Below are positions 1 through 6,143 of a DNA stretch of 7,371 bases, piece by piece. Each line of letters begins with the position of its first letter. The stretch's first letter is position 1. This stretch comes from Methanoregula sp. (GTDB lineage Archaea > Halobacteriota > Methanomicrobia > Methanomicrobiales > Methanospirillaceae), in NCBI GenBank assembly GCA_023228295.1, contig JALOBP010000119.1, forward strand, positions 1 to 7,371. The letters are read 5' to 3'. A program made the position numbers and the translations under genes. The notes beneath the pieces were generated by a model. That model did not search any database and had not been told where the DNA came from. It worked only from the letters and a program-made list of their open reading frames with translations.

Positions 1-6
1 ATTTGG

Positions 7-24
7 AATTAAGAAAAAAAGAAA
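7..24 (-). terminator. Poly-T transcription terminator after tfrB
   Basis: Read on the minus strand, the bases just after the tfrB stop codon are T-rich: a run of TTT, then seven consecutive T, then TT, separated by single C residues. There is no strong hairpin in front. Archaeal RNA polymerase is known to stop at oligo-T tracts in the non-template strand without needing a stem-loop, so this is a reasonable 3' end for the tfrAB transcript. The window edge hides whatever follows. Confidence 0.6.
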
Positions 25-28
25 GCGA

Positions 29-1498
29 TCAGGTTTTTTCCGCAGCCTTCAGCCGGTCCTTCTCCCGGTACCCGTCCAGCAGTACCGAAACGACATGCTT
101 CACCGGCTTATCCGTGTGGCCCATGATGTGGAACTCGCAAAACGGGCAGGAGGTGATGACGACTTCCGCGCCGGTCTTTTTGATCTCCGTACCCCGGCGC
201 TTGCCGAGCGCTGCTGCCTCCTCAGGATTTCCGGACCGGACGCCGCCGCCCGATCCGCAGCAGATGGCCGGCATCTCCACGAGATCAACAACCTGCCGGA
301 TTAATTCCCGGGGCTGGTCGCGGACACCCTGGCCCCTCATCAGGTGACAGGGGTCGTGGTACGTGGCTTTCAGATTGAGCTTCGCAGGCTGTTCGATGCC
401 GTACTGTGTCAGGAGCTCGTTGATGTCGATGACCTTGAACGGCTTCTCCGCCGGGTAATCGTTCTTGAGCGTTGAGCCGCAGCCGGCACACATCGTGAGC
501 ACCGTGTCGATGCCCCGGGACTTGTAGGTCTCGATGTTGCGCCGCTTGAGTTCGTCCACGTAATCGAGCTGCCCTGTCCGGATGAGCGGCGAGCCGCAGC
601 AGACCTGCTCTTTGGGGATGATGACGCGGATGCCGTTTCTCTTCAGCACTTCCATCGCATCAAGTGCCGACTGCTGTTGCCGGAGGTTGTACATGCAGCC
701 GACAAAGAACCCGACCGTTGCCTTCACGGGACCGTACGGCTCGATGACTTCTGGGACCTGTTCGAGGAACGACTCCGCAGTCCGGGGGACGCTTCTGCCC
801 GTCTCTTTGACGAGAGCCGCGACCTCGAGGTGCCGCGGGAGCGTGAAGCCCCGCTTGTTGGCAAGGGCCCGGAGTTTCTCGATCGCTTTTCCGGGCGTCT
901 CGATCTCTTTTGGGCAGACCTTCCAGCAGGCCTGGCAGCTTGTGCAGGTGAAGAGGCCGTCCCGGACCGCGTCCGATACCCGGTCGCCATTGTCTCTGGG
1001 GTCGAGGGCGAGGCGCATCTCCTGCCGCATCGCGGTAGGCCCGATGAACTTTGTCACGTCCATGGCCGGGCAGACCGAGACGCAGCAGAGACATTCGATG
1101 CAGTCCCGGAGGGGCTTGATGGCATCGATGTCGGCTTTCTTCGGGAGGACAATATCCTTTTTCGGGAAAAAGGACGCGACCTGCTCAAGGGTCGGGAGGA
1201 GATCGGCCACGAGATCTTTTTTCACCGCAAGATTGATCGGCCCGATGGTGCTCTTGTCCTTCGCCTCTTCCATGCAGGCAAGGACCGGCTCGCCGTTCAC
1301 CCGCACCGCACAGGAGCCGCACTGGCCCGATGCACAGGAGTACCGGTACGAGAGCGTGGGGTCGAGCGTGTCGTGAATGGCGTGGAGCACGTTGAGGACC
1401 CGGGCGCCTTCGTTCACTTTCACCGTGTACGTCTGGAAATACGGTCTCCTGTCCTTGTCGGGATCGAACCGCTTGATCGTTACCGTCATGTCTTTCAT
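29..1498 (-). CDS. tfrB: Thiol:fumarate reductase subunit B (iron-sulfur and CCG/HdrB-like subunit)
   Basis: This 489-residue cytoplasmic subunit oxidises CoM-SH and CoB-SH to the heterodisulfide and passes the electrons to TfrA for fumarate reduction. Residues 1-100 form an SdhB-like plant-type ferredoxin domain with a [2Fe-2S] set at C55, C60, C63 and C75. Two [4Fe-4S] motifs follow, C133/C136/C139/C143-P and C185/C188/C191/C195-P. The C-terminal half (about 260-475) carries two complete CCG cysteine sets as in HdrB and HdrD: C268, C300-C301, C337/C340 and C384, C413-C414, C451/C454. In this family they bind the noncubane clusters where the thiols react. The start at 1498 is chosen because its ATG overlaps the tfrA stop (TAATG), a GGGGTG purine-rich stretch lies just upstream, and the homologous region begins there. 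The frame stays open upstream only inside tfrA. An in-frame ATG at 1489 lacks a ribosome site. SdhB/FrdB alone would lack the CCG half, so the assignment is firm. Confidence 0.93.
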   Translation of the reverse strand: MKDMTVTIKRFDPDKDRRPYFQTYTVKVNEGARVLNVLHAIHDTLDPTLSYRYSCASGQCGSCAVRVNGEPVLACMEEAKDKSTIGPINLAVKKDLVADLLPTLEQVASFFPKKDIVLPKKADIDAIKPLRDCIECLCCVSVCPAMDVTKFIGPTAMRQEMRLALDPRDNGDRVSDAVRDGLFTCTSCQACWKVCPKEIETPGKAIEKLRALANKRGFTLPRHLEVAALVKETGRSVPRTAESFLEQVPEVIEPYGPVKATVGFFVGCMYNLRQQQSALDAMEVLKRNGIRVIIPKEQVCCGSPLIRTGQLDYVDELKRRNIETYKSRGIDTVLTMCAGCGSTLKNDYPAEKPFKVIDINELLTQYGIEQPAKLNLKATYHDPCHLMRGQGVRDQPRELIRQVVDLVEMPAICCGSGGGVRSGNPEEAAALGKRRGTEIKKTGAEVVITSCPFCEFHIMGHTDKPVKHVVSVLLDGYREKDRLKAAEKT

Positions 1499-3123
1499 TA
1501 CGGCACCCCGCGTTTCTCGATCCCCTGCCCTTTCTTGGAGATGAACGTGTGGCCGAACGGGGAGTTCTGGGCATCCCAGGTCTGCGGGATATCCTTCCTG
1601 ACATGGGCACCCCGCGACTCTTCGCGAATGAGGGCCGAGCGGCAGATGAGCGATGCGACAAGGCACATGTTCTCGACAATGCAGCACTCCGCGAGGTTGC
1701 GGGGCGTTTTTGCCTTAATCGGCTTGTCGGCAAGGACTCCGGCCGCTGCAAGGGCAGTCTTCAGGTCGATCGCGTTACGGAAGATATTTGCCCCCTCCCA
1801 CATGGCCTGCTGGAGGAGCATCCTGACCTGCGAGGGGCTCTTCGTGCCGTTCATGAACCGGTCGAGCCGCTCCTGCTGGAGTGTGACCTGGGCCTCATCA
1901 ACCCTCTTCTGCCGCTTCTCCGCTTTGCCTGCCGCTTCTCCGGCACGCTTGCCAAAGACCTGCGTCTCGGCAAGGGCATTGCCTCCCAGCCGGTTTGCGC
2001 CATGAACGCCGCCGGAAACTTCCCCGCACGCGAATAATCCCGGCAGGGTGGTCCGGCATTCGGGTGTAATCCGGAGCCCTCCCATGATGTGGTGTGCCGT
2101 GGGGGCGACTTCCATGGGGGTGGTGCGGATATCCACGCCGAACTTGAGGAACTGTTCGAGCATTACCGGCAGCCGGCTCTCGATCTGTTCGCGGGACAGG
2201 TGCGTGACATCGAGGTACACCCCGCCATTCGGGCTCCCCCGGCCCTGCTGGATCTCGGTTGCGATCGCCCGGGCAACAACGTCCCGGGTCGAGAGTTCCA
2301 TCCGCTGGGGGTCGTAGTCCTTCATGAACCGCTCCCCTCTGTTGTTGAGGAGCACGCCGCCCTCCCCGCGGACGGCTTCGGTCACGAGCCTTCCCCGGGC
2401 ATCGTATGGGACGATAGCACCGGTCGGGTGGAACTGGACCATCTCCATATCGATGAGTTCCGCACCGGCACGATAGCCCATGGCAAACCCGTCGCCGGTC
2501 CCGCTCGAGGAGTTGGTGGAGATATCGTAGACTCTCGTCCCGCCGCCCGTGGCAAGGACCGTGCTGTCAGCCTTGAGGAGGACGAGGCTCCCTTTCTCGT
2601 CAAGTGCCATCGCCCCGATGATCCGGTCGCCGTCTTTTAACAGGTCGATGACCGTATATTCCTGCAGGGTGGTGACACGGGTCGAATCCAGGTGCTCCAC
2701 GAGCGTTACCATCATCTCGTGGCCGGTCCGGTCGCCGGCATAGCAGGTTCGGGGGAACCGCTGGCCGCCGAACGGCCGCTGGGCAATCTCGTCGGCGTCC
2801 GTGAAATCGAAGACCGCCCCCCACTTCACCAGGTCGCCCATCCGCAGGGGTGCATCACGCGAAAGGATGTTGACAAGATTCGGGTCATTGAGGAATGCAC
2901 CGCCTTTCATGGTGTCCTCGTAATGGATCCCGCAGGAGTCCTCGCCCCGCAGGACCGCGTTGAACCCGCCTTCTGCCATCGTGGTGCAACCGCCTTTTCC
3001 CACGATGGTCTTGGAGATGAGCACAACGTCGCCGTACTGCGAAGCTTCGATCGCAGCACGGACACCGGCTCCCCCGCTTCCGATCACCAGCACATGGCAA
3101 TCCACAACCTCGTCCGCAAGCAT
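1498..3123 (-). CDS. tfrA: Thiol:fumarate reductase subunit A (FAD-binding catalytic subunit)
   Basis: A 541-residue flavoprotein of the succinate dehydrogenase/fumarate reductase/L-aspartate oxidase family, reducing fumarate to succinate with electrons from TfrB. The dinucleotide-binding GSGGAG loop is at 15-20. The family active-site segments are present: QFHPTG with H232, TEAVRGEGG with T248, E249 and R252, STRD with R280 (matching the proton-donor arginine of E. coli FrdA), PTAHH with H344, and GANRLGGNAL (376-385) with R378. The histidine that carries covalent FAD in SdhA/FrdA is replaced: the aligned stretch reads CTTMAEGG with C46, so the flavin is probably not covalently held. There is no signal peptide or membrane segment. 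A lone gene of this length could be NadB, but the abutting tfrB decides it. No good Shine-Dalgarno sequence precedes the ATG, and a TATA-like element about 30 bases upstream suggests a very short or leaderless mRNA. Confidence 0.92.
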   Translation of the reverse strand: MLADEVVDCHVLVIGSGGAGVRAAIEASQYGDVVLISKTIVGKGGCTTMAEGGFNAVLRGEDSCGIHYEDTMKGGAFLNDPNLVNILSRDAPLRMGDLVKWGAVFDFTDADEIAQRPFGGQRFPRTCYAGDRTGHEMMVTLVEHLDSTRVTTLQEYTVIDLLKDGDRIIGAMALDEKGSLVLLKADSTVLATGGGTRVYDISTNSSSGTGDGFAMGYRAGAELIDMEMVQFHPTGAIVPYDARGRLVTEAVRGEGGVLLNNRGERFMKDYDPQRMELSTRDVVARAIATEIQQGRGSPNGGVYLDVTHLSREQIESRLPVMLEQFLKFGVDIRTTPMEVAPTAHHIMGGLRITPECRTTLPGLFACGEVSGGVHGANRLGGNALAETQVFGKRAGEAAGKAEKRQKRVDEAQVTLQQERLDRFMNGTKSPSQVRMLLQQAMWEGANIFRNAIDLKTALAAAGVLADKPIKAKTPRNLAECCIVENMCLVASLICRSALIREESRGAHVRKDIPQTWDAQNSPFGHTFISKKGQGIEKRGVP

Positions 3124-3129
3124 CTTATT

Positions 3130-3175
3130 ACTCTGTGGATCGTATAGTTACATAAATAAATGGCACATCCAGAGT
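3130..3175. repeat. Imperfect inverted repeat around the divergent promoter
   Basis: The left arm ACTCTGTGGAT (3130-3140) and right arm ATCCAGAGT (3167-3175) are reverse complements over nine bases if a two-base GT bulge in the left arm is allowed. The arms flank the AT-rich promoter core nearly symmetrically. The left arm lies about where tfrA transcription should begin, and the right arm lies just before the aspartate kinase start. This arrangement would suit an operator for a dimeric repressor acting on both genes, but the bulge and short arms make chance possible. Confidence 0.3.
3151..3163. promoter_or_regulatory. Shared TATA-like core of divergent promoters
   Basis: The 62-base spacer between the divergent genes contains one clear AT-rich block, CATAAATAAATGG. 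On the minus strand it reads as a TATA-like ATTTATTTATG whose centre is about 33 bases from the tfrA ATG. On the plus strand its centre is about 30 bases from the aspartate kinase ATG. With archaeal TATA-to-start-site spacing of about 25 bases, both transcripts would have leaders of only a few bases. A second AT-rich patch at 3140-3150 could instead be the true box for one direction. This is inferred from spacing and composition only. Confidence 0.45.
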
Positions 3176-3185
3176 GAGACGAGAA

Positions 3186-4586
3186 ATGAGACTCCTGATG
3201 AAATTTGGCGGGACATCAGTTGCCGATGCCCATTGTATCAAACGCGTTGTCGACATCCTCGAAGAGCACCACAAGAACGGCGATGAAGTCGCGGTTGTCG
3301 TCTCGGCCCAGCGTGGCGTTACCGACCAGCTCATCGAGGTCGCCCAGGCCCTCCCTACAGCTAAGGATAGTTCTGCCATTGCACCCCTGATCCAGTCGCT
3401 CTCGAAGCGACACATGACTACCCTCGAGGGTGCAGCTCCTGACTATATTCCGGAAGTAGGGGCGGACCTTGAGGACAAACTCATCAATCTCCAGAACATC
3501 CTCCTTGCTATCTACAACCTGCGGGAACTCACTCCCCGCTCAAGGGACCATATCGTCTCGTATGGCGAACGGCTCCTCGCCCCCATCCTCGGGGCAGCCC
3601 TCCGCCAGCGGGGCATTGCCACGACCGTTATGGACGGCTGCGAGGCCGGCATCCTCACCACTCCCCAGCACGGGGAGTCAACGTCCCTGCCCGAGAGCGA
3701 TGAACGGATCCAGCGCCGGGTCGGGCTCCTCTTGAAAAAGGAGATCCCGGTCATCATGGGGTTCATGGGATGCACCCGCGAGGGCGTCCTCACCACCCTT
3801 GGCCGGAGCGGCTCGGATTATTCCGCCTCCATCATCGGGGCCGGCATCGATGCCGACGAGATCTGGATCTGGACCGATGTCGACGGGATCATGACCTGCG
3901 ACCCCAGAGTTATCAGGGATGCCCGCGTCATCCCCTCGCTCTCGTACCTTGAAGTGATGGAGCTCTCGTACTTCGGAGCCAAGGTTATGCACCCCCGTTC
4001 CATCGAGCCGGCGATGAGGAAGAACATCCTTGTCCGGGTCAAGAACACCTTCAATCCTACCCACCCCGGCACCATGATCGTCCGGAACGGCCAGCGGCAC
4101 CACCGCGTGGTTAAAGCCCTCACCTACATCGACAGGGTCGCGGCCATCAACATCAACGGCGCCCAGATGATCGGCAGACCCGGTGTGGCAAAGGCCATCT
4201 TCACCATCCTTGCGGATCACGATGTGAACGTGATGATGATCTCGCAGGGTTCAAGCGAGGCCAACATCTCGCTCATCGTGGACGAGGCACATCTCCCCCC
4301 CGCGGTGACGGCCCTCTCCGAGCTCATGAAGAAGGGGATCGTCCGCGAGGTTTCGCACAACCACGATGTCTGTGCCGTTGCTGTTGTCGGGGCCGGCATG
4401 GCCGGTGCCCCGGGGACCGGCGGGCGCATCTTCACCTCCCTTGGGAAGGAAGGCGTCAACGTGATGATGATCTCCCAGGGTTCAAGCGAAGCCAACATCT
4501 CGTTCGTGGTCAGCCAGGGTGACGGCCCGCGTGCCGTGCGGGTGCTCCACGATGAGTTCCGGCTCTCGGAGGAAGATGATGAGTAA
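3186..4586 (+). CDS. lysC: Aspartate kinase with two ACT domains
   Basis: This 466-residue enzyme phosphorylates L-aspartate with ATP, the first step toward lysine, threonine, methionine and isoleucine. The amino-acid kinase domain spans about 1-300, with KFGGTS at 6-11, SYGERL at 125-130, GRSGSDYSA at 206-214, WTDVDGI at 229-235 followed by DPR, and MHP at 268-270. Two ACT domains follow (about 317-386 and 394-460), each with the same VNVMMISQGSSEANIS segment, which resembles the ITQSSSE element of threonine-sensitive homologues. Feedback inhibition by threonine or lysine is therefore likely, but the effector cannot be read off. The ATG at 3186 is preferred: a GTGA at 3174-3177, eight bases upstream, fits a partial ribosome site, whereas the in-frame GTG at 3174 is part of that site and adds only four residues. 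No homoserine dehydrogenase domain is fused. The 3' end overlaps purM. Confidence 0.93.
   Translation: MRLLMKFGGTSVADAHCIKRVVDILEEHHKNGDEVAVVVSAQRGVTDQLIEVAQALPTAKDSSAIAPLIQSLSKRHMTTLEGAAPDYIPEVGADLEDKLINLQNILLAIYNLRELTPRSRDHIVSYGERLLAPILGAALRQRGIATTVMDGCEAGILTTPQHGESTSLPESDERIQRRVGLLLKKEIPVIMGFMGCTREGVLTTLGRSGSDYSASIIGAGIDADEIWIWTDVDGIMTCDPRVIRDARVIPSLSYLEVMELSYFGAKVMHPRSIEPAMRKNILVRVKNTFNPTHPGTMIVRNGQRHHRVVKALTYIDRVAAININGAQMIGRPGVAKAIFTILADHDVNVMMISQGSSEANISLIVDEAHLPPAVTALSELMKKGIVREVSHNHDVCAVAVVGAGMAGAPGTGGRIFTSLGKEGVNVMMISQGSSEANISFVVSQGDGPRAVRVLHDEFRLSEEDDE
4224..4271 (+). repeat. Intragenic direct repeat, copy 1 (ACT domain 1)
   Basis: This 48-base segment encodes VNVMMISQGSSEANIS, residues 347-362 of the aspartate kinase. 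It matches the segment at 4455-4502 at 45 of 48 positions, and the three differences are synonymous third-position changes (gtg/gtc, tcg/tcc, gag/gaa). The similarity stops abruptly on both sides. The copies are 231 bases apart, exactly 77 codons, which is the ACT-domain period. Confidence 0.85.
4455..4502 (+). repeat. Intragenic direct repeat, copy 2 (ACT domain 2)
   Basis: This is the second copy, encoding residues 424-439 with the identical 16-residue peptide. Both copies share the exact 14-base run cagggttcaagcga, including the less GC-rich codons GGT and TCA. Confidence 0.85.
4568..4572 (+). promoter_or_regulatory. Ribosome binding site for purM
   Basis: A GGAGG inside the last codons of the aspartate kinase gene lies six bases before the ATG at 4579 and only three before the ATG at 4576. 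The spacing favours 4579 as the purM start and implies coupled translation of the two genes. Confidence 0.75.
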
Positions 4587-5673
4587 GACTGCAAAGAGCG
4601 CAAACGTTACAAAGCCTGTAAAACCAGCAAAGACTTCCCGGGCTGCGAGGCCTGCCGCCAGTCCCAAAAAAGCGGCAGCACCTGCAAAGAGTGCATATGC
4701 ACAGGCCGGTGTGGACATTGACCTCGAGGCAACCGCGATCAAGGCGCTCATAAAGAATCTGAAATACAAGCGAAAAGGCAGCTACAGGATGATGGGCACT
4801 GTCGGCCATTTCGCCGGGCTCATCGACTTCGGCCCCCTTGCCCTTGCCCTGACAACGGATGGCGTGGGCACCAAGATGCTCGTCGCCGACCAGCAGGAAG
4901 ACTGGAGCACTGTCGGGATCGACTGCATCGCGATGAACGTGAACGATCTCTACGTGATGAACATGGAACCCATCGCGTTTGTGGACTACATCGCAACGGA
5001 CAAGCTCTCGATGGAGAAGATGGCCCAGATTGGCAAAGGCCTCAACGAAGGCGCGAGGCAGGCGAACATCGATATCGTTGGCGGGGAGACCGCCTCGCTC
5101 CGCGGCCTTGTTCACGGCCTCGACCTCGCAGGGGCATGCCTCGGTGTCCAGAAGAAGGACAAGATCATCACGGGCGAGAAGATCAAGCCCGGCAACAAGA
5201 TCGTCGGCATCCCCTCAACAGGCGTCCACAGCAACGGGCTCTCGCTTGCCCGTCGTATTGTCGAGAAGTACGGGGACTACGATAAGAAACTCAAAAACAA
5301 GAAGACGCTCGGGGCAGAACTCCTCACCCCCACGAGGATCTACAGCGAGGTCCTGAAGGTCACGGCGAAATGCACGGTACACGGGATGTGCCACGTCACG
5401 GGCGGCGGGCTCCTGAACTTTAAGCGCCTGAGCGAGTACGGCTTTGTCATCGACAACCCGATCAAGCCCCCCGAGATATTCCGCTGGATGCAGAAGGCCG
5501 GCGACATCTCGGTTGAGGAGATGTACCGCACCTTCAACATGGGCATGGGCTACGCGTTTATCGTGCCGGAGAAGAGCGTGGCGTGTGTTACCCGGATGGT
5601 ACCGGGGGCGCAGGTTGTGGGTACTGTAGTGGAGGAGCCGGGGGCGTGGCTCGGGGAGATGGAGATAAGGTAG
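4579..5673 (+). CDS. purM: Phosphoribosylformylglycinamidine cyclo-ligase (AIR synthetase)
   Basis: This 364-residue enzyme converts FGAM to 5-aminoimidazole ribonucleotide with ATP, the ring-closing step of purine synthesis. The PurM/PurL-type ATP-grasp-unrelated fold is recognised from YAQAGVDID at 40-48, TDGVGTK at 93-99, GIDCIAMNVNDL at 113-124, GGETA at 168-172, STGVHSNG at 213-220, HVTGGGLLNFKRL at 272-284 and FNMGMGY at 319-325. PurM usually begins a few residues before the YAQAGVDI block. Here residues 1-39 form an extra tail with eight Lys, two Arg, twelve Ala, five Pro and no acidic residue. No ATG lies between this start and the conserved core, and the GGAGG site fits this start, so the tail appears to be translated. 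The gene overlaps the aspartate kinase stop by eight bases (ATGAGTAA), suggesting one operon. Length without the tail matches the family. Confidence 0.92.
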   Translation: MSKTAKSANVTKPVKPAKTSRAARPAASPKKAAAPAKSAYAQAGVDIDLEATAIKALIKNLKYKRKGSYRMMGTVGHFAGLIDFGPLALALTTDGVGTKMLVADQQEDWSTVGIDCIAMNVNDLYVMNMEPIAFVDYIATDKLSMEKMAQIGKGLNEGARQANIDIVGGETASLRGLVHGLDLAGACLGVQKKDKIITGEKIKPGNKIVGIPSTGVHSNGLSLARRIVEKYGDYDKKLKNKKTLGAELLTPTRIYSEVLKVTAKCTVHGMCHVTGGGLLNFKRLSEYGFVIDNPIKPPEIFRWMQKAGDISVEEMYRTFNMGMGYAFIVPEKSVACVTRMVPGAQVVGTVVEEPGAWLGEMEIR

Positions 5674-5715
5674 AAAGAAAAACTCCGGGTTTCCGAAAAT
5701 ATTCAGAATGAACGG

Positions 5716-5737
5716 AACTGGTCACGAGGCCAGTTTT
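5716..5737 (+). terminator. Hairpin with short T tail after purM
   Basis: Bases 5716-5723 (AACTGGTC) pair with 5728-5735 (GGCCAGTT) around an ACGA loop, giving an eight-base-pair stem with one G-U pair, followed by TT and then CC. It sits 42 bases after the purM stop. It could end or stabilise the lysC-purM transcript. The T tract is short, so a strong intrinsic terminator is not certain. Confidence 0.5.
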
Positions 5738-5750
5738 CCTGTCGACAGGA
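5737..5750. repeat. Perfect 14-base palindrome
   Basis: TCCTGTCGACAGGA reads the same on both strands and lies directly against the purM hairpin. It could be a binding site for a dimeric protein or an extra transcript-end stem without a loop. No neighbour indicates which. Confidence 0.5.
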
Positions 5751-5859
5751 TTATTGAACTCCCTTCTTTCCTTAGACTTTCCCGCGATTACCAGACGGCT
5801 GCGCATTACGATGTTGGAATATAGGAAAAATCGGCGAATTATTTCATTTTTGTATTTCG
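5751..5859. other. Non-coding stretch between purM end and gene remnant
   Basis: I see no gene, tRNA or convincing repeat here. The composition is more AT-rich than in purM. On the minus strand a short ATTTTTCC tract at about 5825-5833 lies downstream of the remnant gene's stop and might mark its transcript end. Confidence 0.4.
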
Positions 5860-6080
5860 TTATGATTCAGTTGGAAGCGGAGCCATCGGATAAACCAGAA
5901 CAGTCCATCCCTGAATTACGATCTTTTCCAGTTTCTGGTTTTCCGGAGTTGACTTATACACCCACACTTCAGCATAATTTCCCGGTGGATCTCCGAAAGC
6001 GTCGGTCACCATGGAAATGCGAGCAATCTGATAGTCCGGGTTTTTCTGGAGTTGGGTTAAATACGCAGTGACTTTGGATC
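5860..6080 (-). pseudogene. 3' remnant of an unidentified gene disrupted by an insertion sequence
   Basis: On the minus strand an open frame runs from the edge of the insertion sequence to a TAA at 5860-5862, giving 72 residues that begin SKVTAYLTQLQ and end PMAPLPTES. It reads like a genuine protein C-terminus, with well-spaced Trp/Tyr, alternating polar and hydrophobic strands (YAEVWVYKS, IVIQGWTVLVYP) and balanced charge. The frame has no start near its beginning. Continued into the element it hits a TGA within eleven bases, so the break is the insertion itself. The only internal ATG (6012-6014) has no convincing ribosome site. I do not recognise the family. The 5' part of the gene should lie beyond the right end of the window. 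Confidence 0.6.
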
Positions 6081-6099
6081 CAGTACTTCACTAAATTTT
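6081..6099 (+). repeat. Left terminal inverted repeat of the insertion sequence
   Basis: CAGTACTTCACTAAATTTT matches the reverse complement of the right end at 18 of 19 positions, with the only mismatch at base 15. It lies beyond the 3' end of the transposase gene. Confidence 0.9.
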
Positions 6100-6101
6100 C
6101 C

Positions 6102-6116
6102 TCCATGAACTATGGA
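6102..6116. repeat. Small hairpin inside the element's left end
   Basis: TCCAT (6102-6106) and ATGGA (6112-6116) can pair around a five-base loop in the space between the transposase stop and the left inverted repeat. It may end the transposase transcript or block read-through, but it is short enough to be chance. Confidence 0.25.
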
Positions 6117-6143
6117 TAGTCATCAACCCTAACCAACCTCCGA

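Noticed and set aside
582..1376. 264-codon plus-strand open frame
   Set aside because: Antisense to the iron-sulfur region of tfrB, with Ser/Arg-rich composition typical of a shadow frame.
1499..1687. Longer N-terminus for tfrB
   Set aside because: The extra 63 codons lie within tfrA in another frame, have no family similarity, and the TAATG junction at 1498 gives a natural start.
677..2005. 442-codon plus-strand open frame
   Set aside because: It lies antisense to tfrB and tfrA, crosses their junction and shows no recognisable domain. Long antisense frames are expected in GC-rich coding DNA.
1498..3123. L-aspartate oxidase (NadB) as the identity of TfrA
   Set aside because: Length and noncovalent flavin would fit, but the overlapping downstream gene is a clear TfrB with CCG domains.
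3174..3185. GTG start for aspartate kinase
   Set aside because: The GTGA there better serves as part of the ribosome site for the ATG at 3186, and the family sequence begins at MRLLMKFGG.
4519..4578. Earlier starts for purM at 4519 or 4576
   Set aside because: The first lies deep in the aspartate kinase ACT domain and has no ribosome site. The second is only three bases from the GGAGG, which is too close.
5754..6071. 105-codon plus-strand open frame
   Set aside because: It is antisense to the gene remnant, whose minus-strand translation looks far more like a real protein. It has no ribosome site or known motif.
5674..6080. tRNA, small RNA or CRISPR in the largest gap
   Set aside because: No cloverleaf, no regularly spaced repeats and no conserved RNA motif could be seen.
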